From Geobacter sp. (GTDB lineage Bacteria; Desulfobacterota; Desulfuromonadia; Geobacterales; Geobacteraceae): DNA of 64,000 bases. The DNA lies in NCBI GenBank assembly GCA_003314535.1, contig POSG01000003.1:124001-188000 (forward strand), given 5' to 3'. The position numbers and the translations under genes are program-made. Positions 38,098-48,962 of this stretch are shown here, piece after piece. The notes beneath the pieces were generated by a model. It was not told the DNA's origin. It did no database searches and was given only the letters and a program-made list of their open reading frames with translations. Each line of letters starts with the position of its first letter. Position 1 is the first letter of the stretch.

Positions 38098-38685
38098 CTA
38101 CAGCTGCCCCTTAGTGGACATCACGCCCGTTATCCTCGGATCCGGACGGGTGGCCCCGTCAAGCGCCCTGGCGAACGCCTTGAAACACGCTTCCACAATG
38201 TGGTGCACGTTTTCGCCGTATTTCAGGTTCACGTGGAGATTCAGGCCGCCGGTATTCGCGATTGCCTGGAAAAACTCACGTACCAGCTCCACGTCGAACT
38301 CGCCGATCTTCACCTTGGGCAGCGGCACGTTGAAGCACAGGTAGGGGCGGCCGGACAGATCGATGGTCGCGGAAGCAAGGGTTTCGTCCATGGGCACGGT
38401 GGCCTGGCCGTAACGGCTTATGCCTTCCTTGGCGCCAAGCGCACGTTTCAATGCCTCACCCAGGACAATGCCGATATCCTCCACGGTGTGGTGAAAATCG
38501 ATATCTATATCCCCCTGGGCCTCCACCTGGAGATCGAACAGGCCGTGCCGAGCAAACAGCTCCAACATGTGATCGAGGAAAGGTACCGAGGTGCAGACCT
38601 TGGACTCACCGGTCCCGTCAAGTCCGAGGGAGAGCCTGATGCGGGTTTCCCTGGTCACTCTTTCCACAACGGCGGTTCTTGGCAT
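38098..38685 (-). CDS. hisB: Imidazoleglycerol-phosphate dehydratase
   Basis: 195 aa, monofunctional (no phosphatase domain). Metal-binding histidine motifs are present: [25 protein letters not shown] and the C-terminal [19 protein letters not shown]. It converts imidazole glycerol phosphate to imidazole acetol phosphate. Its stop codon is followed at once by an inverted-repeat element. Confidence 0.97.
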   Translation of the reverse strand: MPRTAVVERVTRETRIRLSLGLDGTGESKVCTSVPFLDHMLELFARHGLFDLQVEAQGDIDIDFHHTVEDIGIVLGEALKRALGAKEGISRYGQATVPMDETLASATIDLSGRPYLCFNVPLPKVKIGEFDVELVREFFQAIANTGGLNLHVNLKYGENVHHIVEACFKAFARALDGATRPDPRITGVMSTKGQL

Positions 38686-38703
38686 GGAATCCTCCTTGTG
38701 CGA

Positions 38704-39756
38704 TCAGCTGATTTCCCTGATTGCGGAAACGGTTCGCTCCATCTCCTCCCGCGTGCCTATGGTGATGCGGAGGCCATGGGCAAGGAGCGGATCGGTGAAA
38801 TGGCGCACCAGTATGCGGCGCTGGAACAGGCCTTCATAGACGCGTTTCGCATCCCGGTCCGGCGGAGCGGCAAAAACGTAGTTGCCCTGGGACGGCAGTA
38901 CGTCGTAACCAAGCCCCCGCAGCTCGTCGGAGAACCATTCCCTCGTCGCGCGGACCTTATCGATGCATTGGCGGAAATAATCCTGGTCCAGGAGGGCTGC
39001 GCCGCAGGCTGCCTGGGCGAGTCGGTCCAGGTTGTAGTGGTCACGGATCTTGTCCAGGGCCTGGATGATCGCTGGCCGGGCGATGGCCAGCCCGAGCCGC
39101 ATCCCGGCAAGGGAATAGCTCTTGGAAAGGGTCCGGGTCACCACCATGTTCTCATGTTTTTTCAGGAGATCAAGGGCGTTCTGGTCCGCAAAGTCCACAT
39201 ACGCTTCGTCGACCACCAGGATGCCTGCGCATCGCCTTGCAAGCTCGTCGATGTAGTCCAGGGAAAAGGCGAACCCCAGGGGCGCATTGGGGGTGGTCAG
39301 GAAAAATATCTTCCCCTCGTACTTTTCCGGGAAACCGGCAATGCGGCGGTCGTCCGTCAACCCGAAGGTCCTGACCCGCGCGCCCTGCACCTCCGCCAGG
39401 GTCACATAATATGAATAGGAGGGATGCACATATGCTATTTCGTCCCCCTCCCCCGCGCAGGCCCGGATCAGGTTGTTGAGCACCTCGTCCGAACCGTTGG
39501 CCATGATGACCCATTCAGGATCAAAGCCGTACAGCCGGCCGGCGATTTCGCGCAGATTCCGGCTGGAAGCGCAGGGATATTTGCGCAGGGATGCCCCGTC
39601 CTTTCCCAGCTCGTCCATGATCGCCGCGACCACGGCCGGCGAAGGCGGATAGGGGTTTTCGTTGGAATTCAGCTTGACGAATGCTTCCCCGTCAGGGGGC
39701 TGGAAACCGGGCACGTAACCTGCCATGGATGCTATGTTGGGGCGAAGAGCGTTCAT
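38704..39756 (-). CDS. hisC: Histidinol-phosphate aminotransferase
   Basis: 350 aa fold-type I PLP enzyme. [13 protein letters not shown], the [14 protein letters not shown] cofactor segment and the PLP lysine in [14 protein letters not shown] are all present. It converts imidazole acetol phosphate to L-histidinol phosphate. The start overlaps the hisD stop by four bases, and hisB follows 18 nt later. Confidence 0.96.
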   Translation of the reverse strand: MNALRPNIASMAGYVPGFQPPDGEAFVKLNSNENPYPPSPAVVAAIMDELGKDGASLRKYPCASSRNLREIAGRLYGFDPEWVIMANGSDEVLNNLIRACAGEGDEIAYVHPSYSYYVTLAEVQGARVRTFGLTDDRRIAGFPEKYEGKIFFLTTPNAPLGFAFSLDYIDELARRCAGILVVDEAYVDFADQNALDLLKKHENMVVTRTLSKSYSLAGMRLGLAIARPAIIQALDKIRDHYNLDRLAQAACGAALLDQDYFRQCIDKVRATREWFSDELRGLGYDVLPSQGNYVFAAPPDRDAKRVYEGLFQRRILVRHFTDPLLAHGLRITIGTREEMERTVSAIREIS

Positions 39757-41054
39757 TGTTCCTTCCTGTCTGTCATTCTGACGCTGACCGAACGGCCGTG
39801 GGCATCCAGTCCCTCGAGCCCGGCAAGGCGCACGATATCGCTGCCAAGCCTGTCGAGCGCCCCCCGGGAGAAATAGATGAGCGACGACTTCTTGACGAAA
39901 TCGTCCACCGACAGGGGGGAGAAGAACCGGGCGGTACCGCCGGTCGGGAGCGTATGGTTGGGGCCTGCCAGGTAATCGCCCGCGGCCTCGGGTGTGAAAT
40001 GGCCGAGAAAAATCGCGCCGGCATTGCGGATGGAAGGCAGGATCTCGAAGGGGTCGGCAACCGCCAGCTCCAGGTGCTCCGGCGCAAGGCGGTTGGAAAA
40101 GTCGATGGCATCCCCGAGCGAATCCGCCACCATGACGACCCCGTAATCGTTCCAGGATTTGCGGGCGATCTCACCGCGCCTGAGAAGGCCGAGCTGCCGC
40201 TCCACCTCCGCCACCACCAGTCCGCCGAATTCACGGCTGGTGGTGATGAGCATCGCCGAGGCAAGTTCGTCATGCTCCGCCTGGGACAGGAGGTCCGCGG
40301 CCACGTGGACCGGCGACCCGCTGCCGTCGCTGATGACCAGGATCTCGCTGGGCCCGGCGATCATGTCGATCCCCACCCGGCCGAACACCAGCTTCTTGGC
40401 CGTTGCCACGTAGATGTTCCCCGGACCGGTGATCTTGTCCACCCGGGGGATAGTATGGGTTCCGTATGCCAGCGCGGCTACCGCCTGGGCGCCGCCGATG
40501 CGGAAGATCCGGTCCACGCCGGAGAGGCGTGCGGCAACCAGGACATGGGGATTGACCTCGCCGTCGGGAGTGGGAGCAACCATGACGACCTCGGACACAC
40601 CCGCCACCCGCGCCGGCACGGCATTCATTATAACGCTGCTGGGGTAGCTGGCCTTTCCGCCCGGGACATAGATGCCGACACGCTCCAGGGGTGTCACCTT
40701 CTGCCCGAGGAGCACTCCGTCCTCTCCGGCATCGAGCCAGCTCTTCTGCTTCTGTTTCTCGTGGAAGCGTGTCACCCGCTCCACGGCCAGCCTGAGAGTG
40801 GCGATATCCTCTTGGCTTACTCTGGCAAAGGCGCTGTCTATGGCTTCATCGGCAACCAGCAGCCCCTCGGCGTCCGTTTCGAGACGATCGAAGCGCTTCG
40901 TATAATCCAGCAGGGCCGCATCGCCACGGGTGCGGACATCGGCGATGATCTCAAGGACCGCGGCCTCGACCTCCCTCCCCACCTGCTCGCCACGGGCAAG
41001 AATACCGGCGAATTGCTCGTCGAATCCGGGGTCCCGCATATCAAGAAACTTCAT
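39753..41054 (-). CDS. hisD: Histidinol dehydrogenase
   Basis: 433 aa from ATG 41052-41054. [42 protein letters not shown], the catalytic [15 protein letters not shown] and RLAPEHLEL (zinc site) define the zinc enzyme that oxidises L-histidinol twice with NAD+ to histidine. It leads the hisD-hisC-hisB unit and is separated from hisG by 156 nt that include a palindromic repeat. The ribosome site is weak. Confidence 0.96.
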   Translation of the reverse strand: MKFLDMRDPGFDEQFAGILARGEQVGREVEAAVLEIIADVRTRGDAALLDYTKRFDRLETDAEGLLVADEAIDSAFARVSQEDIATLRLAVERVTRFHEKQKQKSWLDAGEDGVLLGQKVTPLERVGIYVPGGKASYPSSVIMNAVPARVAGVSEVVMVAPTPDGEVNPHVLVAARLSGVDRIFRIGGAQAVAALAYGTHTIPRVDKITGPGNIYVATAKKLVFGRVGIDMIAGPSEILVISDGSGSPVHVAADLLSQAEHDELASAMLITTSREFGGLVVAEVERQLGLLRRGEIARKSWNDYGVVMVADSLGDAIDFSNRLAPEHLELAVADPFEILPSIRNAGAIFLGHFTPEAAGDYLAGPNHTLPTGGTARFFSPLSVDDFVKKSSLIYFSRGALDRLGSDIVRLAGLEGLDAHGRSVSVRMTDRKEQ

Positions 41055-41104
41055 TGGCAATCCGTTCCCGGTGCAGGTCGGTCGGGCCCGCAACCGTGAC
41101 AGTT

Positions 41105-41166
41105 ATAGATACAACCACCCCTCATCCGCCCTTCCAGGGCACCTTCTCCCTGATGGAGAAGGGTCA
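41105..41166. repeat. REP-like palindrome between hisG and hisD
   Basis: CCCCTCATCCGCCCTTCCAGGG is followed by the palindrome CCTTCTCC-CTGAT-GGAGAAGG. The latter shares CTTCTCCCTGATGGAGAAG with the repeat downstream of rpoD (30672-30790), which marks them as members of one dispersed family. Confidence 0.65.
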
Positions 41167-41210
41167 CAGATCCAGTTATCCGCGTGAGGCATGGCGTCAG
41201 AAAAAGACCC

Positions 41211-41849
41211 TCACAAAACCTTTTCCAGCCCGGTCAGGATCGTGGTTATCCTCTCGTGCCTGGTCTTCAGGCTCGCCCGGTTCACTATCAGCCGACAGGT
41301 TATCTCCGCAATGGTGTCCACTTCCACGAGACCGTTCTGTCGCATGGTTTCCCCGGTGGAAACCAGGTCCACGATGCGCTCGGAAAGGCCCACAAGGGGC
41401 GCCAGTTCTATGGAGCCGTAGAGCTTGATGATCTCCACCTGCACCCCTTTGCCGGCAAAATATTTTTCCGTGACATTGGGGTACTTGGTGGCGATGCGGA
41501 TGTTCGCCCAGCTTGCCGGATCGTCGACACGCGAAAGCTCGGCAGGCTCTGCGACTACCAGCCGGCAATAGCCGAATTTCAGGTCGAGAGGTTCGTACAG
41601 GTCCTTCTCCTGCTCCATGAGGGTGTCCTTGCCCACGATTCCCAGGTCGGCGCAGCCGTATTCCACATAGGTTGGAACATCGGTCGCGCGAACGATCATG
41701 TAGCGCATCTTCTGGACGGGGTCCTCGAAAACAAGCTTTCGGGTGTCGGAAAGCAGCTCCTCGCAGTTGATGCCGATCTTCTTGAACAGGGCCACGGAGT
41801 CCTGGAGAATGCGGCCCTTGGGTATGGCAATGGTTATGAAATCGCTCAT
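41211..41849 (-). CDS. hisG: ATP phosphoribosyltransferase, short form
   Basis: 212 aa: the short HisG lacking the C-terminal regulatory domain. TIAIPKGRILQDSVALFKKIG, DVPTYVEYGCADLGIVGKDTL and the PRPP loop (LVSTGETMRQNGL) are present. It starts histidine synthesis by joining ATP and PRPP. In other bacteria the short form works with HisZ, a HisRS-like subunit; no hisZ is in this window, so it must be elsewhere. Confidence 0.96.
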   Translation of the reverse strand: MSDFITIAIPKGRILQDSVALFKKIGINCEELLSDTRKLVFEDPVQKMRYMIVRATDVPTYVEYGCADLGIVGKDTLMEQEKDLYEPLDLKFGYCRLVVAEPAELSRVDDPASWANIRIATKYPNVTEKYFAGKGVQVEIIKLYGSIELAPLVGLSERIVDLVSTGETMRQNGLVEVDTIAEITCRLIVNRASLKTRHERITTILTGLEKVL

Positions 41850-41888
41850 TTTTACATTCTTGGAATCAGGCGAAAGGCACGCCCTCCT

Positions 41889-43145
41889 TCACCCTTCCTT
41901 TACCCTTGTTATGTCCGCGCCCAGCCCGGCCAGCTTCTTCTCGATCGATTCGTAACCCCGGTCCAGGTGGTAGATCCGGGAAACCTCCGTCGTGTTGTCG
42001 GCGGCAAGCCCCGCCAGGATCAGGGATGCCGAAGCCCTGAGGTCGGTGGCCATTACCGGTGCGCCGGAAAGCTTGCGCACTCCCTTCACGATCGCGCTGT
42101 TGCCCTCGATGAATATGTCTGCCCCGAAGCGGAGCAGTTCGGAAACGTGCATGAACCTGTTTTCGAAAATGTTTTCGCTGATCATGCTGGTGCCGTCGGC
42201 TACCGTCATGAGGGCCATCAGCTGGGCCTGCATGTCGGTGGGAAAGCCCGGATAGGGCCTGGTCTTGATGTTGATGCTCCTGATCTTGCGCGGACCTTTC
42301 ACCCGGACCACCTTGTCCTTGTGGGTGATCTCGACTCCGGCGTCCTGGAGCTTGAAAATCAGGGCGTCCAGATGATCCGGCCGCATGCCGTGGATACGGA
42401 CATCGCCACCCGTGATGGCGGCAGCAGTCATGAAGGTACCTGCCTCAATCCTGTCGGGCATGACCGTGTGAACCACCGGCTGCAGTTCGCTCACGCCCTC
42501 GATGCGGATGGTGTCGGTCCCGGCGCCGTCTATCCTGGCGCCCATGCCGGTGAGCATTTCCGCCAGATCCGTTATTTCGGGCTCCCGCGCAGCATTCTCC
42601 AGGATGGTTTCTCCCTTGGCCGTTGCCGCGGCCATCATCAACTGCTCGGTCCCGCCGACCGTGGAGATCTCGAAATTGATCCGCGCGCCCTTGAGCCTGC
42701 GCGCCTTCGCTTCCACGTAGCCGTGTTCGAGGGTGATCTCGGCGCCAAGCGCTTCCAGGCCCTTCAGATGGAGATTGATGGGGCGCGCGCCGATGGCGCA
42801 GCCGCCCGGGAGCGATACCCTGGCCTTGCCGAAGCGCGCCAGGAGCGGACCCAGGACCAGCACCGAAGCCCGCATGGTCTTTACCAGGTCATAGGTCGCT
42901 TCGTGCCGGTTCAGGCCCGAGGTGTCTATCCTGACAACGTTACCGTTCCCTTCGATGGTGGCGCCGAGGCTTTCCAGCACTTTTATCGTGGTGTTGATAT
43001 CGCGGAGAAACGGTACGTTGCGGATCTCGTGGGCGCCGGGCGCCAGTATGGTCGCTATGAATACGGGAAGGGATGCGTTCTTCGAACCGCTGACCATGAC
43101 ATCCCCGGCCAGGCGTTTCCCCCCCTTGATGATCAATTTGTCCAC
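41889..43145 (-). CDS. murA: UDP-N-acetylglucosamine 1-carboxyvinyltransferase
   Basis: 418 aa. [16 protein letters not shown], the active-site Cys116 in [23 protein letters not shown], and [13 protein letters not shown] are MurA signatures. It transfers enolpyruvate to UDP-GlcNAc, the first committed step of peptidoglycan synthesis; Cys116 is the fosfomycin target residue in related enzymes. It lies 39 nt upstream of hisG. Confidence 0.97.
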   Translation of the reverse strand: MDKLIIKGGKRLAGDVMVSGSKNASLPVFIATILAPGAHEIRNVPFLRDINTTIKVLESLGATIEGNGNVVRIDTSGLNRHEATYDLVKTMRASVLVLGPLLARFGKARVSLPGGCAIGARPINLHLKGLEALGAEITLEHGYVEAKARRLKGARINFEISTVGGTEQLMMAAATAKGETILENAAREPEITDLAEMLTGMGARIDGAGTDTIRIEGVSELQPVVHTVMPDRIEAGTFMTAAAITGGDVRIHGMRPDHLDALIFKLQDAGVEITHKDKVVRVKGPRKIRSINIKTRPYPGFPTDMQAQLMALMTVADGTSMISENIFENRFMHVSELLRFGADIFIEGNSAIVKGVRKLSGAPVMATDLRASASLILAGLAADNTTEVSRIYHLDRGYESIEKKLAGLGADITRVKEG

Positions 43146-43226
43146 TGAACTACCTCTTTTTCGATGTGGCGGACCCCTGCTGGTATCCGCCTGATGAGCA
43201 AAACCATGGGCAGCATGAAGCCGGCC

Positions 43227-44075
43227 CTACACTTTTCTTCCGCCGATGACACGCTCGATTCCGCCGGGGTCCCGCGCGGAAAAGATTTCCCTGAACCCGC
43301 CGGTCGCTTCAAACAGACCGGCAACCGCTGGTGCCTGACCCATGCCGATTTCCAGAACCAGCCAGCCGCCGGCATCGAGATGGCATAGGGCCTCCGGAAC
43401 CATCCTGCGATAGAAATCAAGGCCGTCAATACCGCCGTCCAGCGCCTGCCGCGGCTCGTGATCCCTCACCTCCGGCTGGAGCGTATCCAGGTCGGCCGTG
43501 GGGATGTAGGGCGGGTTGGAAACGATCAGGTCGAAGGTTCGTCCCGTGAATGGCTCGAACAGCGAGCCGTGCACAAGTTCCAGCGACACGCCGTGGCGCG
43601 CCGCGTTCCGTTCTGCCAGTTCCAGGGCATCTTTCGAGGCGTCGCAACCCGTTATCCCGATACCGGGAAGCGCTTTTGCAAGGGCTATGGCGATGCAGCC
43701 GCTGCCCACCCCGATATCCAGCACCTTTCCTCGCGGCGGACACCTTACTGCAGCCTCCTGCACCAGAGTCTCGGTATCGTGGCGCGGGATCAGCACGCCC
43801 GGTGCCACTTCGAAGTCAAGCCCGTAGAAATCCTGGCTGCCCAGGATGTACTGGAGCGGTTCACGCCTGGCGCGCCGGGAAACCAGCGCACGGCACGCGG
43901 CCAGTTCCACAGACGTCAGGGGCTTGTCGAAATTTACATACAGGCCGACCCTGTCCATGCCCAGGGCAGCGCACAAAAGCCATTCGGCCTCGAGGCGGGC
44001 GTTCTCCACACCCTTCTCCGCCAGGTACCCCTTGGTCCAGTTGAGGACCTTCAATGTCGTCCAGGTTTCGGTCAA
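43227..44075 (-). CDS. prmC: Release factor glutamine methyltransferase
   Basis: 282 aa. The N-terminal helical domain precedes a SAM domain with [16 protein letters not shown] (motif I) and the catalytic NPPY (187-190). PrmC methylates the Gln of the GGQ motif in release factors. Its substrate gene prfA is next to it, and the two overlap by four bases. Confidence 0.95.
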   Translation of the reverse strand: MTETWTTLKVLNWTKGYLAEKGVENARLEAEWLLCAALGMDRVGLYVNFDKPLTSVELAACRALVSRRARREPLQYILGSQDFYGLDFEVAPGVLIPRHDTETLVQEAAVRCPPRGKVLDIGVGSGCIAIALAKALPGIGITGCDASKDALELAERNAARHGVSLELVHGSLFEPFTGRTFDLIVSNPPYIPTADLDTLQPEVRDHEPRQALDGGIDGLDFYRRMVPEALCHLDAGGWLVLEIGMGQAPAVAGLFEATGGFREIFSARDPGGIERVIGGRKV

Positions 44076-45145
44076 GCCGCCTCGCTCTGGGACTTGAGCG
44101 CCTCCATCTGGTAATGGGCCCGCAGGGCATCGACGATCTCGCCGATGTCCCCGGCCATTATGGCGTCAAGGCGGTACAGGGTCAGGCCGATCCGGTGGTC
44201 GGTCATCCGCCCCTGGGGGAAATTGTAGGTCCGGATGCGCTCGCTGCGGTCACCACTCCCCACCTGCTGCTTCCGGTCCGCTGCCATCTTGGCGTTCTGC
44301 TCGCTCTGCATGATGTCCAGCATGCGCGACTTCAGGACTTTCATGGCCTTGGCGCGGTTCTTGATCTGGCTTCGCTCTTCCTGGCACGCCACGACGATTC
44401 CAGTAGGCAAATGTGTTATTCGAACAGCGGAATCGGTGGTGTTGACGTGCTGGCCGCCGGCCCCGGAGGAGCGGTAGACATCGATTTTCAGGTCCGCAGG
44501 GTTGATGTCGATATCGATGTCCTCGGCCTCAGGCAACACCGCAACGGTACAGGCGCTGGTGTGGATGCGGCCCTGGGCCTCGGTATCGGGAACCCGCTGA
44601 ACCCGGTGGGTACCCGACTCGTACTTGAGCCTGGCAAAGACGCCCTGGCCCTCGACCAGCGCGATGACCTCCTTGAATCCTCCCATGTCCGACTCGGAAG
44701 CGGATATGATCTCCACCTTCCAGCGGTTGGCCTCGGCGAACCGGCAATACATCCTGAACAGGTCTCCCGAGAACAGGGCTGCTTCATCGCCGCCGGTCCC
44801 GGCCCTGATTTCCAGGACCACGCTCCGGTCATCGTTGGGGTCCTTGGGCAGCAGCAGGAATTTGATCTCTTCCTCCAGCTTTTCTTTACGCCCCGCCTGC
44901 TCTTCCAGCTCTGCCTCGGCCATCTCGCGGATTTCCGGGTCCGATTCCTCCAGGAGCAGCCGGTTGTCGTCCATTTCCGAGACGATCTTCCTGTAGTCGC
45001 GGTAGGCGGCCACCAGGGCCGACAGGTCGTAGTGTTCCTTGCTCAGCTTCCGGAATTCAGCCTGGTTGCCCAGGACGGACGGGTCGGACAGGAGGGATTC
45101 CAGCTCCTGGTAGCGTCTTTCAAGTTCCTCTATTTTTTCCAGCAT
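44072..45145 (-). CDS. prfA: Peptide chain release factor 1
   Basis: 357 aa. The stop-codon recognition PxT motif (P186-D-T188, [14 protein letters not shown]) specifies RF1 (UAA/UAG), and GGQ at 230-232 ([15 protein letters not shown]) is the peptidyl-tRNA hydrolysis motif. A frameshift site such as that of prfB is absent, as expected. Followed by prmC, with a DUF1385 gene 21 nt upstream. Confidence 0.97.
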   Translation of the reverse strand: MLEKIEELERRYQELESLLSDPSVLGNQAEFRKLSKEHYDLSALVAAYRDYRKIVSEMDDNRLLLEESDPEIREMAEAELEEQAGRKEKLEEEIKFLLLPKDPNDDRSVVLEIRAGTGGDEAALFSGDLFRMYCRFAEANRWKVEIISASESDMGGFKEVIALVEGQGVFARLKYESGTHRVQRVPDTEAQGRIHTSACTVAVLPEAEDIDIDINPADLKIDVYRSSGAGGQHVNTTDSAVRITHLPTGIVVACQEERSQIKNRAKAMKVLKSRMLDIMQSEQNAKMAADRKQQVGSGDRSERIRTYNFPQGRMTDHRIGLTLYRLDAIMAGDIGEIVDALRAHYQMEALKSQSEAA

Positions 45146-45166
45146 ATCAAAACCTTACCTTTATTC

Positions 45167-46072
45167 TCAGACAACGAGCCTGTCATCCTTGTGCCCCCCG
45201 TTCTCATCCAGCGCCTCTTCCATGGAGCGGATGGCCACTTCAAGCTGCCCGTCGTCCGGCTCCCGCGTAGTCAGTCGCTGCAGAGCGAGCCCGGGAGCAA
45301 TGAGAAACCGCACCAGAGCGGAATCTTCATGTTTTGCGCTCCACTTGAGGCATTCGTAGGAAATGCCCGCTATGAGAGGAAGCAGGACTATCCTTGACCC
45401 GGCTTTCAGATAGAAGGGCCAGATTTTCGGGATCAGGGAAAAAACCAGGATGCTGACCAGCATGACTATGAGCAGGAAACTGGTCCCGCAGCGGGGATGG
45501 AGCCGGCTGTGCCCCTTCACGTTCTCCACCGTCAGCTCGTCCCCAGCTTCGAAAGCGAAGATCGACTTGTGCTCCGCGCCGTGATACTGGAAAACCCGCT
45601 GAATGTCCTTCATGCGCGAGATGGAATAAATGTACAGAAGAAACACGGCCACCCGGATCAAACCGTCCACCAGGTTGAAGACCAGGTTGGAGTCGCCAAT
45701 GACCGGCACCATCAGCTTGGTCATGTAAAGCGGCAGGATGAAAAAGAGCAGAACGCCGAAAAGAAGGGCTACGGCCATGGTCCCGCCCATGGCGAGCGCG
45801 CTGATCTCCTCTTTCTCCTCCCCCTCCGCCGCGGCCTCGTTGGCGGAAAAGCTGAGGGCCTTCAGGCCGATGAGAAGGGACGAGAACAGCGCAACCGCGC
45901 CGCGGACAACGGGAAGCTTGAGCAACGGAAACCGTTCGGCAAGGGGAACGACCCTGTCCCGCTTCACTACGATTTCCCCATTCGGGCGGCGCACCGCGAT
46001 GGCCATGGAGCGGGGCGCCCGCATCATGACCCCTTCTATGACCGCCTGTCCGCCGATGTTTATCTTTTCCAT
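45167..46072 (-). CDS. DUF1385 membrane protein (YqhQ-like)
   Basis: 301 aa from ATG 46070-46072. The start EKINIGGQAVIEGVMMRAPRSMAIAVR is the strongly conserved DUF1385 N-terminus; several membrane helices lie in the middle (MAVALLFGVLLFFILPLYMTKL, LIVMLVSILVFSLIPKIWPF), with QYHGAEHKSIFAFE and LHPRCGTSFLL between them. The biochemical function is unknown, but the gene is commonly found next to prfA or rpmE as here. Predicted inner-membrane location. Confidence 0.87.
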   Translation of the reverse strand: MEKINIGGQAVIEGVMMRAPRSMAIAVRRPNGEIVVKRDRVVPLAERFPLLKLPVVRGAVALFSSLLIGLKALSFSANEAAAEGEEKEEISALAMGGTMAVALLFGVLLFFILPLYMTKLMVPVIGDSNLVFNLVDGLIRVAVFLLYIYSISRMKDIQRVFQYHGAEHKSIFAFEAGDELTVENVKGHSRLHPRCGTSFLLIVMLVSILVFSLIPKIWPFYLKAGSRIVLLPLIAGISYECLKWSAKHEDSALVRFLIAPGLALQRLTTREPDDGQLEVAIRSMEEALDENGGHKDDRLVV

Positions 46073-46112
46073 GCGTTCCTCTTGCTGCACCAGGTTCGAA
46101 AGCCCTGGCAGC

Positions 46113-46805
46113 CTACTGCATCGCCTCGAAAAATTTTCTGACCTCGGCCATCCTGCCGCAGGTCATGCTCCCTTCGGGGCACGCTCCGCCGAGACAGCCC
46201 GGTCCCGCGGCACGGAAGATGGCAGGCGCCGCGCGCCTTGCCAGCCTGAGCATCTCGATGGCCATTTCGCGAATCTCCCATTGAGCCCTCTCACAGCAGC
46301 GCAGCTCAAAGAAATGGAGCAGCTCCCTGGCATTCATGGTGACGATGATCTTGGTTTCCGTTGCATTGGGCAGGACATACCGTGCGTCTTCCGCCGGAAT
46401 GCCGGCCTCCACCATTTCCGCGTACAGCCGGTGTATCTCCCGCACCTGGGCAAGGAACCGTTCCGCAATCTGGGGATTCCCGGCAACTGTCGGGGGAACC
46501 ACCACGTCGAACATCTCCTTGTGGGAAACGTAGCGTTGGGACTGCTGGGAAAAGGACGCGATCCGGTGGCGCACCAGCTGGTGGGTGGTCACCCGGGAAA
46601 CGCCCTCGATCCCGAATGTGAACGATGCGTGCTCCAGCACCGACAGGTGCCCGAGACGCAGAATTTTCCCCAGGAAAGCGTCTATGTCGCTGCCGGAAAG
46701 GCGTTCCTGAAGGTCTACGATGGAAACCGGGGAATAGCAAAGCCGTGCAGCCAGGGCGACCGCCTGCTCCGGGTTGGGTGTGTGATGGATGAGAGTGACC
46801 TTCAT
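46113..46805 (-). CDS. thyX: Flavin-dependent thymidylate synthase
   Basis: 230 aa. The ThyX motif RHRxxSxxxxSxR is present at 79-91 (RHRIASFSQQSQR), with FAD-binding LEHASFTF and the C-terminal ELRCCERAQWEIREMA. It makes dTMP from dUMP using FADH2 and methylene-tetrahydrofolate, and replaces ThyA. The C-terminus has an unusual Cys-rich tail (PGCLGGACPEGSMTCGRM) after the usual fold, which might bind a metal or simply vary. Confidence 0.95.
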   Translation of the reverse strand: MKVTLIHHTPNPEQAVALAARLCYSPVSIVDLQERLSGSDIDAFLGKILRLGHLSVLEHASFTFGIEGVSRVTTHQLVRHRIASFSQQSQRYVSHKEMFDVVVPPTVAGNPQIAERFLAQVREIHRLYAEMVEAGIPAEDARYVLPNATETKIIVTMNARELLHFFELRCCERAQWEIREMAIEMLRLARRAAPAIFRAAGPGCLGGACPEGSMTCGRMAEVRKFFEAMQ

Positions 46806-46858
46806 TGACGTCCTTCGGAAAGATGACGGGATTCAATCAGACGGAAGCGGAAACAGAG

Positions 46859-46889
46859 AAGGGGATTTCGCCATGGACAAAATCCCCTT
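46859..46889 (-). terminator. Terminator-like hairpin between rpmE and thyX
   Basis: AAGGGGATTT at 46859-46868 pairs with AAATCCCCTT at 46880-46889. The T-tract that follows on the minus strand is imperfect (CTCTGTTTCC). It lies 28 nt past the rpmE stop. Confidence 0.5.
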
Positions 46890-46916
46890 TCTTTGCATCC
46901 GCGGGCCTCAAGCCTG

Positions 46917-47114
46917 TTACATGCCGTATCTTTTCTTGAACCTCTCGACGCGGCCTGCGGTGTCGATAAGCTTCTGCTTACCGGTAAAGAAAGGGTGACA
47001 GGCGGAGCATATCTCCGTCGTGATTTCAGCTTTGGTGGAACGGGTCTGGAATGTGTTTCCGCACATGCACTTGACCGTTACCTCGGAATATTTCGGGTGG
47101 ACTCCCTCTTTCAT
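46917..47114 (-). CDS. rpmE: 50S ribosomal protein L31, zinc-binding type
   Basis: 65 aa from ATG 47112-47114 (AAGGAGG upstream). [20 protein letters not shown], the second cysteine pair ICSACHPF and [21 protein letters not shown] identify L31; the four cysteines (C16, C18, C37, C40) make it the zinc-containing C+ form. It lies just downstream of rho, a frequent arrangement. Confidence 0.97.
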   Translation of the reverse strand: MKEGVHPKYSEVTVKCMCGNTFQTRSTKAEITTEICSACHPFFTGKQKLIDTAGRVERFKKRYGM

Positions 47115-47212
47115 TGCTTCCTCCTTGAGCACAGCGCACTACCGGGCATCTCGACAGCGTCTTCAGAAGTTTAGAACGTTAGCATCTCCGCCTGAATTTA
47201 TCAAGTGTTTTT

Positions 47213-48460
47213 TCACCTGTTCATGGAATCCAGGAAATCCCGGTTGGACTTGGTCTCCGAAAGCTTGTCCAGGAGGAATTCCATGCTGTCCACCACGTTC
47301 ATGGGGTGGAGGACCTTGCGCAGGATCCAGATCCGGTTCAGGGACGCCTTGTCGATCAGAAGCTCCTCTTTCCTGGTGCCTGACTTGTTCATGTCGATGG
47401 CGGGGAACACCCTCTTTTCCACCAGCTTGCGGTCAAGGTGCAGTTCCATGTTGCCGGTGCCCTTGAATTCTTCGAATATCACCTCGTCCATCTTGCTGCC
47501 CGTGTCCACCAGCGCGGTTGCGATGATGGTGAGGGAACCACCCTCCTCGATGTTGCGGGCCGCACCGAAAAAGCGCTTCGGCTTGTGCAGGGCATTGGAG
47601 TCAACCCCGCCGGACAGGACCTTTCCCGAAGGGGGGATGACGGTGTTGTAGGCACGGGCAAGCCTGGTGATCGAATCCAGGAGGATGACCACGTCGCGCT
47701 TGTGCTCCACCAGGCGCTTGGCCTTTTCTATGACCATCTCAGCCACCTGGATATGCCGGGCCGCAGGTTCGTCGAATGTGGACGACACAACCTCGCCATT
47801 GACGGAGCGCTGCATGTCGGTGACTTCCTCGGGCCGTTCGTCGATCAGCAGCACGATCAGGTAGACTTCCGGGTGATTCGTTGCAATGGAGTTGGCGATG
47901 TTCTGGATGAGCATCGTCTTGCCGGTGCGTGGCGGCGCCACGATGAGCCCGCGCTGGCCTTTGCCGATGGGAGCGATGAGGTCCATCACCCTGGTTGACA
48001 TGTTGTCAGGGGTGGTCTCGATCTTCAGCTTCTCCATGGGGTAGAGCGGGGTCAGGTTGTCGAAAAGGACCTTGTCACGGATCCCTTCCAGCGGTTCGAA
48101 GTTGACCGTTTCCACCTTGAGCAGCGCAAAGTAACGCTCGCCCTCCTTGGGCGGCCGGATCTGGCCGGACACGGTGTCGCCGGTCTGCAGGTTGAACCGG
48201 CGGATCTGGCTGGGCGAAACATATATGTCGTCAGGGCCGGGAAGGTAGTTGTAGTCAGGCGCCCTGAGGAAACCGAATCCGTCAGGCAGGGTTTCCAGGA
48301 CCCCCTCGCCGAAGATCATGCCGTTCTTTTCAGTCTGGGCATTGAGTATGGCGAAAATCAGGTCCTGTTTTCGAAGATTAGATGCCCCTTCGATATTGAG
48401 CCCCTTCGCTATTGCGGTCAACTCGCTGATCTTTTTGCTTTTAAGTTCTTGTAAATTCAT
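47213..48460 (-). CDS. rho: Transcription termination factor Rho
   Basis: 415 aa. N-terminal Rho_N helices ([21 protein letters not shown]), a cold-shock-like RNA-binding domain ([30 protein letters not shown]) and the RecA-type ATPase with Walker [12 protein letters not shown], Walker B-type [16 protein letters not shown] and the Q-loop region. The hexamer translocates along nascent RNA and ends transcription. It has a long leader with its own promoter. Confidence 0.98.
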   Translation of the reverse strand: MNLQELKSKKISELTAIAKGLNIEGASNLRKQDLIFAILNAQTEKNGMIFGEGVLETLPDGFGFLRAPDYNYLPGPDDIYVSPSQIRRFNLQTGDTVSGQIRPPKEGERYFALLKVETVNFEPLEGIRDKVLFDNLTPLYPMEKLKIETTPDNMSTRVMDLIAPIGKGQRGLIVAPPRTGKTMLIQNIANSIATNHPEVYLIVLLIDERPEEVTDMQRSVNGEVVSSTFDEPAARHIQVAEMVIEKAKRLVEHKRDVVILLDSITRLARAYNTVIPPSGKVLSGGVDSNALHKPKRFFGAARNIEEGGSLTIIATALVDTGSKMDEVIFEEFKGTGNMELHLDRKLVEKRVFPAIDMNKSGTRKEELLIDKASLNRIWILRKVLHPMNVVDSMEFLLDKLSETKSNRDFLDSMNR

Positions 48461-48888
48461 TTGTGCTCCTGCATGCCCTTGTGCACGCTCTAATATCAGG
48501 ACCCGTACCGCAGGCAGGCATGGCCGGTTGTCCGTCTGAGTCGCCAGGCGACTTGATTTTCAGTATCTTCATCCGTTACGTCATTATCAGAATTCGAGTG
48601 CCCCGGACTGCATCAGCAGAAGGAATCCTGAAAGGAATGTTCGGCATATGGAAACAATTTCTGAAGAAGAAAAGAACACAATTGGAATGCATCCAATCAT
48701 CCCGGATGGACGGAGCCATCAGGGTTATCCCCCGGCAGTACAGATTCGGTTTGCTTGATGAAGTTATCGTTCATGGAATTCCGGCACAAATGCAATCAAA
48801 GGTACGCTGTCAAACTGATGCAGCGAAAGTAAAGGGTTTGGGGGTACCAACGGGGTAAAAATACAGGCTATAAACGGGGAATGAGAAC

Positions 48889-48917
48889 ATATAAACCGCT
48901 CTGGGCTTTTTTGTCAA
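48889..48917 (-). promoter_or_regulatory. Sigma-70 promoter and long leader of rho
   Basis: TTGACA (48912-48917), 17-nt spacer, TTATAT (48889-48894). A transcript from here would run about 420 nt before the rho start at 48460. The whole gap 48461-48962 holds no convincing gene; a 131-codon open frame on the plus strand (48463-48858) has no family features. Rho genes elsewhere are autoregulated by attenuation in a long leader. Confidence 0.68.
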
Positions 48918-48962
48918 TACAATTTTGGGTAAATTCCCCCGAGTGTGCCGGCAAAGACGGGT

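Noticed and set aside
39681-41099. A 472-codon plus-strand frame opposite hisD
   Set aside because: Shadow of hisD; no recognisable motif.
41184-43148. A 654-codon open frame on the plus strand opposite hisG and murA
   Set aside because: It mirrors two clear essential genes, has no family features and no ribosome site; GC-rich coding DNA often leaves the opposite strand open.
48463-48858. A 131-codon plus-strand frame upstream of rho
   Set aside because: No ribosome site or family match; lies in what is better explained as the rho leader.
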